DNA of 64,000 nucleotides from CADEED01 sp039930985. GTDB lineage: Bacteria > Pseudomonadota > Gammaproteobacteria > Steroidobacterales > Steroidobacteraceae. The stretch covers positions 29,737 through 93,736 of the forward strand of contig JBDTSV010000175.1 in assembly GCA_039930985.1 (NCBI GenBank), written 5' to 3'. The number at the start of each line of letters is the position of its first letter. Position 1 is the first letter of the stretch. Under the pieces are notes generated by a model that had not been told where the DNA came from, made no database searches, and saw nothing but the letters and a program-made list of their open reading frames with translations. A program made the position numbers and the translations under genes. This document shows positions 18,188 to 27,228 of the stretch, piece after piece.

Positions 18188-19413
18188 AGTGTCGTCATTG
18201 CCAGTCTTTACTGGAGCGTACCTTTCTGGACCTGGGATTCGCTCCACCGTCCAATGCCTACCTGACACCCGAGGCGCTGTCGGCGCCGGAGACCTACTAT
18301 CCGTTGCGATTGAAGGTATGCACGACCTGCTGGTTGGTGCAGACCGAGGACTACGCCGCGGCCGACGAGTTCTTTTCCGCGGAATACGCGTACTTCTCGT
18401 CGGTTTCGCAGAGCTGGCTGGTGCATGCCGCACGCTACGTGGCGATGATCACGAAGAGATTGTCGTTGGGGTCGGACAGCTTCGTCATTGAGATCGCGTC
18501 GAATGACGGATATCTGTTGCGCAATTTCGTCGCGGACAAGATCCCATGCCTGGGCATCGAACCGACGGCGAGCACGGCGCAGGCGGCAGAAGCGATTGGA
18601 ATTCCCACGCAACGCGAGTTTTTCGGCGAGGCGCTGGCGAAGCGGCTGGTGTCTGAAGGCAAGTCGGCGGACCTCATCCTCGGCAACAACGTCTACGCGC
18701 ATGTTCCCGACATCAACGACTTCACGCGCGGATTGCGGACGGCGCTCAAGCCGGGCGGTACGATCACGCTCGAGTTCCCGCATCTGCTGCGCCTCATCGA
18801 ACAATCGCAATTCGACACGGTGTATCACGAACACTTCTCCTATCTATCGCTCACCACGGTCAGACGCATCTTCGAGACCTGCGGATTGCGCGTCTTCGAC
18901 GTCGAAGAACTCGGCACGCACGGCGGCAGTCTGCGTGTCTATGGCTGCCACCAGGCAGACGCCCGGCTGGACTCGCCAGCCGTAACCGCGGTGCTCGCCG
19001 AGGAAGCGCGGCGCGGGTTGACGTCGCTGGATATTTACCTGGCGTTTCAAGCGCGCGCGGACCAGGTCAAAGACGCACTGATCTCGTTTCTCATCGAGCA
19101 CAAGCGCGCGGGCAAGAGCGTCGCTGCATATGGAGCGGCGGCAAAGGGTTGCACGGTGCTCAACTACGGCGGCGTCAAGCCCGACCTGCTGTCTTTCGTT
19201 TGCGATGCGGCGCCGTCCAAGCAAGGCCGTTTCCTGCCGGGCAGTCACATTCCAATATTGGCACCCGCGGCGCTGCGCGAACGCAAGCCCGACATCGTGC
19301 TCATCCTGCCGTGGAACATCGCCGATGAAGTCGCGCGCGCGCACGCGTACATCGCCGAGTGGGGCGGACGTTTCGCGGTCGCGGTACCCGCTTTGCGATT
19401 CCTTGGCGGCTGA
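18184..19413 (+). CDS. Sugar C-methyltransferase (zinc-ribbon, SAM-dependent)
   Basis: 409 aa with the three-part layout of deoxysugar C-methyltransferases such as TylC3 and NovU. An N-terminal zinc-binding block has paired Cys (CRHCQ ... CTTCW). A class I SAM domain follows (EIASNDGYLLRNF, LILGNNVYAHVPD, with EHFSYLS near the catalytic base). The C-terminal Rossmann-like domain has AYGAAAKGCTVLNY and LPWNIADEV. These enzymes methylate C3 or C5 of a 4-keto sugar nucleotide, giving a branched sugar. It overlaps the upstream gene by 4 bases and ends 4 bases before the next, so it is an integral operon member. Confidence 0.92.
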   Translation: MKCRHCQSLLERTFLDLGFAPPSNAYLTPEALSAPETYYPLRLKVCTTCWLVQTEDYAAADEFFSAEYAYFSSVSQSWLVHAARYVAMITKRLSLGSDSFVIEIASNDGYLLRNFVADKIPCLGIEPTASTAQAAEAIGIPTQREFFGEALAKRLVSEGKSADLILGNNVYAHVPDINDFTRGLRTALKPGGTITLEFPHLLRLIEQSQFDTVYHEHFSYLSLTTVRRIFETCGLRVFDVEELGTHGGSLRVYGCHQADARLDSPAVTAVLAEEARRGLTSLDIYLAFQARADQVKDALISFLIEHKRAGKSVAAYGAAAKGCTVLNYGGVKPDLLSFVCDAAPSKQGRFLPGSHIPILAPAALRERKPDIVLILPWNIADEVARAHAYIAEWGGRFAVAVPALRFLGG

Positions 19414-19417
19414 AGCG

Positions 19418-20245
19418 ATGCGAATCGTAGTCACTGGCGCCAGCGGTTTCGTCGGCCGCCACGTCGTGCGTGCGTTGCTCGCGCGCGGGCACGCGATAAC
19501 GGCAGTTGGCCGGAACGTGGAGCACGCCGCGGTGCACGACTGGTTTGCACAAGTTCGTTTTGTCACGGCCGACGTGCATGCGCCGCCTGCCGATCTTCAT
19601 GCGATGTTCGGTGACGCTGACGTGGTTGTGCATCTAGCCTGGCCTGGTCTGCCTAACCACCGCCAGGCGTTTCATCTCCACGAAAATCTGCCGAACGATT
19701 TCGCCTTCCTGCGCGCATTGGTACTGGCGGGATACCGGCGCCTGCTGGTCGTTGGCACCTGCCTGGAGTGCTCGCCACGCGATGGCTGTTACACCGAAGA
19801 CATGGATGGCGAACCGACGTTGCCCTATGCGCTCGCCAAGGCGCGCCTGCGGCGACAACTGTTGGAGCTGCAGAACGAGCACGCGTTCGTACTGCAGTGG
19901 GCGCGGCTCTTCTATATGTACGGCGAGGGCCAACACCCGGCGTCGCTGCTGGCACAGCTGGATCGCGCCGTCGATTCCGGCGCCGCCGCTTTCGACATGT
20001 CGGGTGGTGAGCAGGTGCGTGACTTCTCGCCGGTTACGGAGATGGCCCGCAAGATCGCGGCAATCGCTGAACACCCTGAATGGAGCGGCGTCACTAACGT
20101 GTGTAGCGGCCAGCCCATCACCGTGCGCGCGCTCGTAGAACAGCATCTCGCCTCGCGAGGCGCGAACATCAAACTCAACCTCGGCGTTTATCCTTATCCG
20201 GCCGACGAACCTATGGCGTTCTGGGGGCGCAGCGAGCGACTGTGA
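19418..20245 (+). CDS. NAD-dependent epimerase/reductase (extended SDR), second copy
   Basis: 275 aa from ATG 19418, directly behind the methyltransferase stop. Motifs: TGASGFVGRHVVRALLARGH (NAD fold), VVHLAWPG, GTCLECSP as the Ser/Thr site, YALAK (YxxxK), and NVCSGQPITVRALVE. It is shorter than the first SDR, like 4-ketoreductases or GDP/CDP-sugar reductases. It most likely reduces the 4-keto group after C-methylation; this is inferred from position. The following 128 bases (20246-20373) contain no gene. Confidence 0.85.
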   Translation: MRIVVTGASGFVGRHVVRALLARGHAITAVGRNVEHAAVHDWFAQVRFVTADVHAPPADLHAMFGDADVVVHLAWPGLPNHRQAFHLHENLPNDFAFLRALVLAGYRRLLVVGTCLECSPRDGCYTEDMDGEPTLPYALAKARLRRQLLELQNEHAFVLQWARLFYMYGEGQHPASLLAQLDRAVDSGAAAFDMSGGEQVRDFSPVTEMARKIAAIAEHPEWSGVTNVCSGQPITVRALVEQHLASRGANIKLNLGVYPYPADEPMAFWGRSERL

Positions 20246-20373
20246 GCAAGCCAACGATGAAAAGCGCCTGCGGGGTGCCCCTGCCGAAAAATGCTGCAAA
20301 TGCAGGTGATTACCGTCAAAAAAACTGTGCGCCCGTTCCGGCCGCGTTTTCGCGCTACTGGCAAAGTTAACTT

Positions 20374-21327
20374 ATGCCTTCGCGCACGCCCTTCCTGACA
20401 GTGGTGATGCCGGTCCATTGCGGAGAACAATGGATCGAAGCGACGCTGGATTCGCTGGCCGCCGAAGCGGCGGACGACATAGAGGTCATCGTCATCGATG
20501 GCAGCCCGGACCAAGGCACGGCCAGTATCGTGATGCGATATGCCGACAGGCTCTCGCTCGAGCTGATCGCGCGCCCCGATCTGTTGAACTGGCGCACCAA
20601 GATAAATTTCGGCATGCAGCGCGCGCGCGCCTCTCACGTCTGCATGCTTTACCAGGACGACATCTGGCTGCCGGGCCGGGTCGCCGCAATTCGCAAATGG
20701 ATTGAAGACGCCCCGGAAGCCGTGCTCCATCTCGCACCGACGGCGATCGTCGACCTCAACGGTCGTGCGCTTGGAATCTGGCGGTGCCCGCTTCCGGCCG
20801 ACGCAGTGGCGCCCGCGGCTTTGCTGCTGGAACGCCTGCTCGTGCAGAATTTCATCTCGGCGCCGACCCCGGTGTTCCGGCGCGACGCGTGGTTCGCCTG
20901 CAATGGCCTCGATGCCGACCTCTGGTACACGGCTGATTGGGATCTCTGGCTGAAGCTCGCAAGCCATGGGCCGGTCCACTATCACGACAAGGTGACCGTC
21001 GGCTTTCGTATCCACGGTGGCTCGCTGACCATGACCGGCAGTCGCAATCCCGCCGATTTCGAAAGCCAGATGCGCATCGTGCTGGATCGTCATGTCACCC
21101 GGCTCGCGCCCGCGCTGAGCGTTCCGGTCGGGCGCGCCGCGAACGCTTCGATCAAGATCAACGTTGCGCTTGCGGCCGCATCAGGCGGCGCTCTTGGAGC
21201 GCTCGCAAAGGCGGTCGGCCAGCTGCTTCTGCTGGGCCCGCGCGGCGCGCACCGTTACCTGCGCGATTCACGTCTGTTCGAGCGGGTCGTTCCGCGCCTT
21301 CGCGCCAAATTTTCAGGAGCGCTCTAA
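20374..21327 (+). CDS. Family 2 glycosyltransferase
   Basis: 317-aa GT-A fold enzyme. FLTVVMPVHCGEQWIEATLDS and VIVIDGSPDQGT are the nucleotide-sugar binding start. LYQDDIWLPGR supplies the DXD-type metal site. TPVFRRDAWFACNGLD and TADWDLWLKLA resemble the acceptor region of GT2 enzymes acting on glycan precursors. A hydrophobic C-terminal stretch may contact the membrane. It probably transfers the sugar made by the upstream genes. It starts after a 128-base gap, so it may have its own promoter, and ends 2 bases before the next gene. Confidence 0.88.
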   Translation: MPSRTPFLTVVMPVHCGEQWIEATLDSLAAEAADDIEVIVIDGSPDQGTASIVMRYADRLSLELIARPDLLNWRTKINFGMQRARASHVCMLYQDDIWLPGRVAAIRKWIEDAPEAVLHLAPTAIVDLNGRALGIWRCPLPADAVAPAALLLERLLVQNFISAPTPVFRRDAWFACNGLDADLWYTADWDLWLKLASHGPVHYHDKVTVGFRIHGGSLTMTGSRNPADFESQMRIVLDRHVTRLAPALSVPVGRAANASIKINVALAAASGGALGALAKAVGQLLLLGPRGAHRYLRDSRLFERVVPRLRAKFSGAL

Positions 21328-21329
21328 CC

Positions 21330-21959
21330 ATGCCCATCGGGCCCGCCGTCCGCCGCGCCTTCGGCCCGTTCGAACATCTGGTCACGGCGGCCTATCGCTC
21401 TATCTATGTCGACCTCGACGACTATGTCGATGCCGTCCACGCCTGGGTCCCGGATGCTCGCGAGATATTGGAGGTAGGATGCGGCGAGGGTGCGGTAACC
21501 GAGCGCCTTGCGGCCGCTTATCCCGAGGCACGAATCACGGCGATCGACATCACGCCGCGGGTCGGCCGCCTCTATCGCGGCCCCGCCAACCGGGTTCGAT
21601 TCCGACAATGCACGGTCCAGGAAATCGCCGCGCTGGAACCCGGCAGATTCGATCTGACGATGATCGCCGATGTCATGCACCATGTGCCCGATGCGCTTCG
21701 CAAAGGCCTGCTCGATGCGGTCAATGCGTGCATCGCCCCCGGCGGGTCGTTGATCTTCAAGGAATGGGAACGCAGCCGCACTCCTATCCACTGGATGTGC
21801 CATGCATCGGACCGCTGGCTCACCGGTGATCGCGTGAGCTACATGAGCCGCGACGAGGGTCGCGCCTTGCTCGCCCAGACCTTTGACAAGGCCGCGCTGA
21901 TCGACGAACGCCGGGTGGCACCCTGGCGCAACAACATCATGACCCTGGTTCGTCCGTGA
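21330..21959 (+). CDS. Class I SAM-dependent methyltransferase
   Basis: 209 aa from ATG 21330, with AGGAG about 12 bases upstream. Motif I is ILEVGCGEGAVTERLA, motif II ITAIDITP, motif IV LTMIADVMHHVPD, and the post-motif LIFKEWERS. It is of the UbiE/Methyltransf_11-like type, with an unknown O- or C-acceptor; within a glycan operon a sugar or polyprenyl-sugar acceptor is likely. The frame extends upstream, but only across the end of the glycosyltransferase gene in another frame. Its stop overlaps the GTG start of the GtrA-like gene. Confidence 0.85.
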   Translation: MPIGPAVRRAFGPFEHLVTAAYRSIYVDLDDYVDAVHAWVPDAREILEVGCGEGAVTERLAAAYPEARITAIDITPRVGRLYRGPANRVRFRQCTVQEIAALEPGRFDLTMIADVMHHVPDALRKGLLDAVNACIAPGGSLIFKEWERSRTPIHWMCHASDRWLTGDRVSYMSRDEGRALLAQTFDKAALIDERRVAPWRNNIMTLVRP

Positions 21960-22348
21960 CGCCGGCCGACATCCTCAAGTATGGCCGACGCTATCTGACG
22001 GTGGGAGCGCTGTGCGCGCTGATCCACAATCTGATCATGATCGGTGGGGACTTCTTCGGCGTGCACTATCTGCCGGCGACCCTGATCTCGTTCGCCGTGG
22101 TGACGCCGCTCGGCTATTTCCTGCATTGCAGATTCACGTTCCGCAAGGCGCATTCGCTCGAAGGGTTTCTGCGCTTCATGGCCGGAATCGCCATCGGCTA
22201 TCCGATTTCGCTGGCCCTGATGGTTTTGTTTTGCTCCGGGCTGGGCTTGCCGGTGCTGATCGCGGCGCCGCTGGCGACCGCTGTGCTGTTCGTCTTCAAC
22301 TATCTATCGGCCCATTGGGCAATCGTCCGTCGTCTGCGGCAGCATTGA
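21956..22348 (+). CDS. GtrA-like membrane protein
   Basis: 130 aa starting at GTG 21956, overlapping the previous stop by 4 bases. It has four predicted membrane helices (VGALCALIHNLIMIGG, PATLISFAVVTPLGYFLH, FMAGIAIGYPISLALMVLF, PLATAVLFVFNYLSAHW) and the family hallmark of basic loop residues (HCRFTFRK). GtrA proteins are proposed to flip undecaprenyl-phosphate-linked sugars for glycosylation of O-antigen, teichoic acid or similar. As last gene of the operon it supports a model in which a lipid-linked modified sugar is moved to the periplasm. Bases 22349-22546 hold no further gene. Confidence 0.85.
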   Translation: MTPADILKYGRRYLTVGALCALIHNLIMIGGDFFGVHYLPATLISFAVVTPLGYFLHCRFTFRKAHSLEGFLRFMAGIAIGYPISLALMVLFCSGLGLPVLIAAPLATAVLFVFNYLSAHWAIVRRLRQH

Positions 22349-22546
22349 AGGTTCCTCGAGCCGGTCTGGGCGGCAGGGACATGTAGGGCGCCGCGGCTGC
22401 CGCCGAAGTTAGGCGCCGAAGCCAGCCTCAAGGGTCCCCTCCCGCAACAGGGCGTCGAACGTATGAGGGGCAACGTACAGACACCATTGCGTGGCACGCG
22501 TATCTGATTGCTTCCGCCCTCATCGGTCGGCAGGAAGCGCGCTCAA

Positions 22547-25500
22547 ATGCATTGCGACGAACGCACCCGGTTCCACATCTGGTTCACGGCGCTGCTGCTG
22601 AGCGCCCTGGCGGGCGCGTGCAGCTCGAATGGCGAGTCGCTGCTGGGCGCAGGTGGAGTTGCCGTTCTTGCGCCGACAGTAATCACGGTGTCACCGGCCG
22701 ACGATTCGGTCGGGGTATCCGTCAACGCCGCAATCATGGCCGGATTCAGCCAGCCGATCGGTCTCGCTGGCCTGACCGTCTCGGTGACCTGCGCGGCGCC
22801 GTGCACGATTCCGGTCGGCACGGTGGCGCTCGACAGCACCGGCACAGTCGCGACATTTTCGATTCCGGCAAGCCTCGCGCCGGTCACCGCTTATTCGATC
22901 ACCTTTTCTGGCGCACGGAGCCTGGATACCGGCGTCGTCATGGCAAGTTCCTACCAGTGGAACTTCACCACGGGTAGTTTGGCCGACATCATCGCGCCGA
23001 CGGTGAGCGCCACCACTCCGACTGGTCCGGCGGTGCCGATCAACTCGCTGCTCAGCGCGAGCTTCAGTGAGCCCATGAATCCGCTCACCCTCACCGATTC
23101 GACGTTCACACTCGCTTGTCCGCTGGGCGCGCCGGTCACGGGCGTCATGAGTTACGCGGCGAGCGGCAATGTCGCGATATTCACTCCCACAGCCATGCTG
23201 CCGCCGAGCACCACCTGCAGGGCGCAGATCGGCACCGGTGCCCAGGACGTGGCAGGCAACGCGTTGGCCGGCGCTTACGCCTGGTCTTTCACCACCACCG
23301 CGACGGCCGATAGCACCGCACCCACGGTGACTGCCACCACGCCAACCGGCAGCGGTGTGGCGACCAACGCCTTGCTCACGGCGAGCTTCAGCGAGCCGAT
23401 GAACCCACTCTCGCTCACCAACGGGACATTCACGCTGGCCTGCCCGGCGGGCACGCCCGTCAGCGGAACGGTCGGCTACGCGGTCAGCGGCAGTGTCGCG
23501 ACATTCACGCCGTCGGCACTGCTGCCAGCCAGCATCACCTGTGCCGCCACACTAACTACCGGGGTGGAGGACGCATCCGGAAATTCCCTGGGTAGCGCAG
23601 TTGGCTGGAGTTTCACCACCAGCGCGGCGCCCGACACGGCCAGCCCGACCGTGAGCTCGACCAGCCCGGTCACGGGTGCCGGCGCAGTTCCGATCAATAC
23701 CCTCATCACCGCCAGCTTCAGCGAGGGCATGGATCCGCTCACGGTGACGAGCGCGACATTCACGTTGGCCTGCCCGGGAACCACGCCGGTGGCGGGGATC
23801 GTGGGGTACGCGGTCAACGGCAATCTCGCGACGTTCACGCCCGCAGCGCCCTTGCCAGCCAGCAGCAGTTGCACGGTGCGACTGACGACCGGCGTTACGG
23901 ATGCGGCCGGCAACCCTCTGGCCGCGCCTTTCAACTGGGGATTCGACACGGGCGCGGTCGCGGACATCACCGCCCCCACGGTCGGCGTCACGACTCCCAG
24001 TGGTGCTGGTGTTGCCCTCAACACGGTGGTCACGGTGAGTTTCAGCGAGCCCATGAATGCGCTCACGTTGACCAGTTCGACATTCACGCTGGCGTGTCCT
24101 GGAGGTACGCCGGTCCCGGGCGCGGTCGGTTATGCAGTCAGCGGCAGCATCGCCACGTTCACACCCTCTGCAGCGTTGCCCGCCAGCACGACCTGCATCG
24201 CGCGGATCGGGACCGGTGCGCAAGACGCGGCGGGCAATGCAGTGGCGGCGGCGTTTAGCTGGAACTTCACCACCGGCGTGGCGCCAGACCTCACCGCGCC
24301 GACGGTGAGTTCGACCAGCCCCGCGGCGGGCACTACGGGCGTCGCCATCAACTCGCTGATCACCGCCAGCTTTAACGAGCCAATGGACCCGCTCACGCTC
24401 ACGAGCGCGACGTTCACGCTGTCGTGCCCCGGGGGTTCGCCGGTCACGGGAACCGTCGGCTATGCGGTCAGCGGCAATGTCGCCACGTTCACGCCCACGG
24501 CAGTGTTGCCCGCCAGTACGATCTGCACGGCGCAGATCGGCACGGGTGCACAGGATGCGGCGGGCAACGGACTCGCCACCGCATTCAGCTGGAGCTTCAC
24601 CACCGGCGTGGCGCCGGATGTCACGGCACCCACGGTGAGTTCGACCAGTCCCGCGGCGAGCGCCACGGGCGTGGCTATCAACACGTTGGTCACCGCCAGC
24701 TTCAGCGAGCCGATGGATCCGCTCACACTCACGAGCGCAATTTTCACACTGGGCTGCCCAGCAGGAGCGCCGGTCACGGGAACCGTTGGCTATGCCGTCA
24801 GCGGCAACGTGGCGACGTTCACCCCCACCGCCGTATTGCCAGCAAGCACGATTTGTACCGCGCAGATCGGTACAGGTGCACAGGATGCGGCGGGCAACGC
24901 TATCGCGGCCGCGTTCAGCTGGAGTTTCACCACGGGAGTCGCGCCCGACGTCACGCCACCAACGGTGACCTCGACGAATCCTTTGACTGGCGCCGTGGGT
25001 GTCTGCACCAACAAGACCATCAATGCCACATTCAGCGAGGCCATGGACCCGTTGACGATTTCGACCGCGACTCTTGCACTGACAGTAACCGCCGGAGCGG
25101 CGGTCACGGGAGTGGTGACCTTCGACGCGATGACGAACATCGCGACCTTCGATCCGGGCGTCGATCTCATCGGCAGTCCCGCGACTAACTACACCGCCAC
25201 CATCCGCGGCGGCTCTTCCGGCGTAAAGGATCTGGCCGGCAATCCGCTCGCCGCCGACGTGGTCACCACCTTCACCACCAACTCATCCACCTGCACGACT
25301 GCCCCACCACTCGGTGTCGCGGCTCCCTTTGGCGGATTCGGCGGCCTTGCGACGCTCACCAATGACGGACTCGCCACCGTCATCAACGGCGACATCGGCG
25401 TGAATGCAGCCTCGACCACCATTACCGGACTGCATGATGCGGGCGGCAACGTCTACACGATTACCCCGGACAACAATGGCTCGGTGAATGGACTCATATA

Positions 25501-26113
25501 TACAGCTACCGCGCCGCCGGGTTCCCCCGCCGGTGTCGCGGTGACGCAGGCGCGCACAGCCGCCCTGGCCAGTTTCAATTCGATCTCGCCAGCGAACCTT
25601 CCCGGCGGAATCGACGTTTCGAGTCTGGCGCAGTGCCCAAGCTGCGGAGGCGCGGGTGGCGGCGCCGATGAGCTGGCCGGACGCACGCTGCCGCCCGGGA
25701 TCTATCTATCCGCCGCCGGCACGTTCGATATCGGCGGCGCGGGTCGTACCACCGCCAACCTGACGCTCGACGCCGGCGGCGACACCAATGCTGTGTGGGT
25801 GTTTCAGACCACTGCGGGCACGGGCACGCTCAACGTCGGCCTGACCGGTCCTGCCACCCCGGCGGTTCCGATAATGGTGCTGCTGGTGAACGGCGCGCAG
25901 CCTCGCAACGTGTTCTGGTTCGTGCCCGCGGGCGCCACGATCGGTACGGGCTCGACCGTCGCGGCTACCTTGTTGGCCAACGCAGCCATCACCATCTCCA
26001 CCACCGGCGGCAGCCCGCCGACCGCGGTTGTGACCACGATAAATGGGCGCGCGATCTCGCTCACCGCCGCCGTGACGATGACCAACGCTGTTATCAACGT
26101 ACCGCCGCCGTAA
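22547..26113 (+). CDS. Giant Ig-repeat surface lipoprotein with C-terminal DUF3494 (ice-binding-like) domain
   Basis: 1188 aa from ATG 22547, with AGGAAG 9 bases upstream; an in-frame ATG at 22508 lacks such a site. The lipobox is LSALAGAC. Eight tandem Ig-like (Big_5/SbsA-type) domains of about 108 residues follow, each with PTV...P at the start, SFSEPM in the middle and W.FTTG at the end; the first is divergent. From about residue 925 a DUF3494 domain appears (GVAAPFGGFGGLATLTNDG, INGDIGVN, LPPGIYLSAAGTFDI, NAVWVFQT, NVFWFVPAGA). That beta-solenoid fold is known from ice-binding proteins, but most bacterial members are thought to be adhesins. The architecture is a lipid anchor, an Ig stalk and an adhesive tip. 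It is probably monocistronic. Confidence 0.9.
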   Translation: MHCDERTRFHIWFTALLLSALAGACSSNGESLLGAGGVAVLAPTVITVSPADDSVGVSVNAAIMAGFSQPIGLAGLTVSVTCAAPCTIPVGTVALDSTGTVATFSIPASLAPVTAYSITFSGARSLDTGVVMASSYQWNFTTGSLADIIAPTVSATTPTGPAVPINSLLSASFSEPMNPLTLTDSTFTLACPLGAPVTGVMSYAASGNVAIFTPTAMLPPSTTCRAQIGTGAQDVAGNALAGAYAWSFTTTATADSTAPTVTATTPTGSGVATNALLTASFSEPMNPLSLTNGTFTLACPAGTPVSGTVGYAVSGSVATFTPSALLPASITCAATLTTGVEDASGNSLGSAVGWSFTTSAAPDTASPTVSSTSPVTGAGAVPINTLITASFSEGMDPLTVTSATFTLACPGTTPVAGIVGYAVNGNLATFTPAAPLPASSSCTVRLTTGVTDAAGNPLAAPFNWGFDTGAVADITAPTVGVTTPSGAGVALNTVVTVSFSEPMNALTLTSSTFTLACPGGTPVPGAVGYAVSGSIATFTPSAALPASTTCIARIGTGAQDAAGNAVAAAFSWNFTTGVAPDLTAPTVSSTSPAAGTTGVAINSLITASFNEPMDPLTLTSATFTLSCPGGSPVTGTVGYAVSGNVATFTPTAVLPASTICTAQIGTGAQDAAGNGLATAFSWSFTTGVAPDVTAPTVSSTSPAASATGVAINTLVTASFSEPMDPLTLTSAIFTLGCPAGAPVTGTVGYAVSGNVATFTPTAVLPASTICTAQIGTGAQDAAGNAIAAAFSWSFTTGVAPDVTPPTVTSTNPLTGAVGVCTNKTINATFSEAMDPLTISTATLALTVTAGAAVTGVVTFDAMTNIATFDPGVDLIGSPATNYTATIRGGSSGVKDLAGNPLAADVVTTFTTNSSTCTTAPPLGVAAPFGGFGGLATLTNDGLATVINGDIGVNAASTTITGLHDAGGNVYTITPDNNGSVNGLIYTATAPPGSPAGVAVTQARTAALASFNSISPANLPGGIDVSSLAQCPSCGGAGGGADELAGRTLPPGIYLSAAGTFDIGGAGRTTANLTLDAGGDTNAVWVFQTTAGTGTLNVGLTGPATPAVPIMVLLVNGAQPRNVFWFVPAGATIGTGSTVAATLLANAAITISTTGGSPPTAVVTTINGRAISLTAAVTMTNAVINVPPP
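22988..25285 (+). repeat. Seven tandem ~324-330 bp repeats encoding Ig-like domains
   Basis: Unit starts are near 22988, 23312, 23636, 23966, 24290, 24620 and 24950, each opening with codons for (x)TAPTV or a close variant. Units 5 and 6 are the most alike, sharing long stretches such as YAVSGNVATFTPTAVLPAS, which suggests recent duplication or gene conversion. Unit 7 is divergent in its second half. Confidence 0.85.
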
Positions 26114-26299
26114 AAGCGGGCAGGGGCGCCGGTATTGTTGTTAGCGATGACCGGCCATTGGGCCGATGCCGAGCGCGGCCGGGCCCGATGCGCAGGACTT
26201 GGCCTACACCGACCAGCGCTTCCAACGATGTGCCCCACCGTACAGAGCAGTCTCGGTCAGGATAGGATCACTGACTCCCACCCCCGCTCAGAGGCCTCC

Positions 26300-26449
26300 A
26301 TGAATCTTCATATCACGATCGGCCCGCTGCTCTCACTCATTGCGGGCATCCTGATCTTCATCGTGCCGCGGCTGCTCAACTACATCGTCGCGATTTACCT
26401 GATCGCCATGGGCTTGATCGGACTCTTCGGCACCGGCGCGTTTCACTGA
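26300..26449 (+). CDS. DUF3096 small membrane protein
   Basis: 49 aa from ATG 26300, with GAGG just upstream. It is almost entirely two hydrophobic helices (IGPLLSLIAGILIFIVP, YIVAIYLIAMGLIGLFG). It matches the pattern of DUF3096 proteins, which are uncharacterised inner-membrane peptides of about 50 residues. The frame is open further upstream, but that sequence is not protein-like. The 186 bases between the Ig gene and this start (26114-26299) contain nothing else I can support. Confidence 0.75.
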   Translation: MNLHITIGPLLSLIAGILIFIVPRLLNYIVAIYLIAMGLIGLFGTGAFH

Positions 26450-26559
26450 GCATCGCGCGTCCGGCCGGGAGGATGGCCAGCGATCACGACACGGATGTCC
26501 GGCAGCTCTGACGCGCCGTTGCTACGTTTGCGAGCCGACTGAGTGGCAGCCGATGCTGC

Positions 26560-27111
26560 TCACGGGTTGCGGCGCAGCGGGGCACCGAAATCCTGAACCC
26601 AGTAGATGTGGCCGCGCTTCTTGCCGGTGGCCAGTCCAACGCCAATGTGCTGGAACCTCGTGTCCATGATGTTGGCGCAATGTCCGGGGCTGCCCAGCCA
26701 CCCGGCCACCACTTCCTCCGCCGACGTAGGCCCGAAAGCGATGTTTTCGCCCGTCAGCTTCGATTGGTATCCGGCGCGCAGCACGCGCTCTCTGGGCTGA
26801 CTGCCGTCGGCCGCGCGATGATCGAAGTATTTTCTTCGCGCCATGTCGTGCGCAAGACTCGCCGCGGCTTCATCGAGCGGGCGAACAGCCTGCAAGGGCG
26901 GTGCGGCAGCAAAATGCTCATCGCCACACATCCTGCCTCTGGCTCTCGCCGCATTGACCAATTCCACGACGCGCGCTCTAACCACTGAGTCAGGGTGTCG
27001 ACCGACGATTGCATCGGCGGCCAATGCTGTCGAAACCATTGCGGCCATCGTCAGGATGGCGAAGCAACGCACCCGGACTTGCCCGCGCCTGTGATGGGGG
27101 ATGCCAGACAT
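26560..27111 (-). CDS. Secreted CAP-domain (SCP/YkwD-like) protein
   Basis: 183 aa with an N-terminal export signal (FAILTMAAMVSTALAADA). The CAP core is visible: VVELVNAARARG, LDEAAASLAHDMARRKYFDHRAADGS, GENIAFGPTSAEEVVAGWLGSPGHCANIM, and HIGVGLATG ending in IYWVQDFG. The putative site His residues are in YFDHR and PGHC, with Glu in TGENIA. A Cys pair (GRMCGDE, GHCANI) may form a disulfide. Bacterial members are extracellular and of unclear activity. It is divergent from the HDOD gene across 117 bases. Confidence 0.9.
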   Translation of the reverse strand: MSGIPHHRRGQVRVRCFAILTMAAMVSTALAADAIVGRHPDSVVRARVVELVNAARARGRMCGDEHFAAAPPLQAVRPLDEAAASLAHDMARRKYFDHRAADGSQPRERVLRAGYQSKLTGENIAFGPTSAEEVVAGWLGSPGHCANIMDTRFQHIGVGLATGKKRGHIYWVQDFGAPLRRNP

Positions 27112-27228
27112 CGCCCGCAGTATCCGGTAACACCGCTGAATGCCGGGTGAATCTCCAGACGAATTTACATAGTGAGGCCTTGCTCACGAGGCTTCAGTTC
27201 GGTGCCACGCCGCCGATAACCGTCAACC

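Noticed and set aside
26107..26140. Reading V-K-A-G-R-G-A-G right after the Ig-protein stop, resembling the GroEL remnant at 9575
   Set aside because: Only seven residues agree and no further GroEL sequence follows in any frame, so chance is likely.
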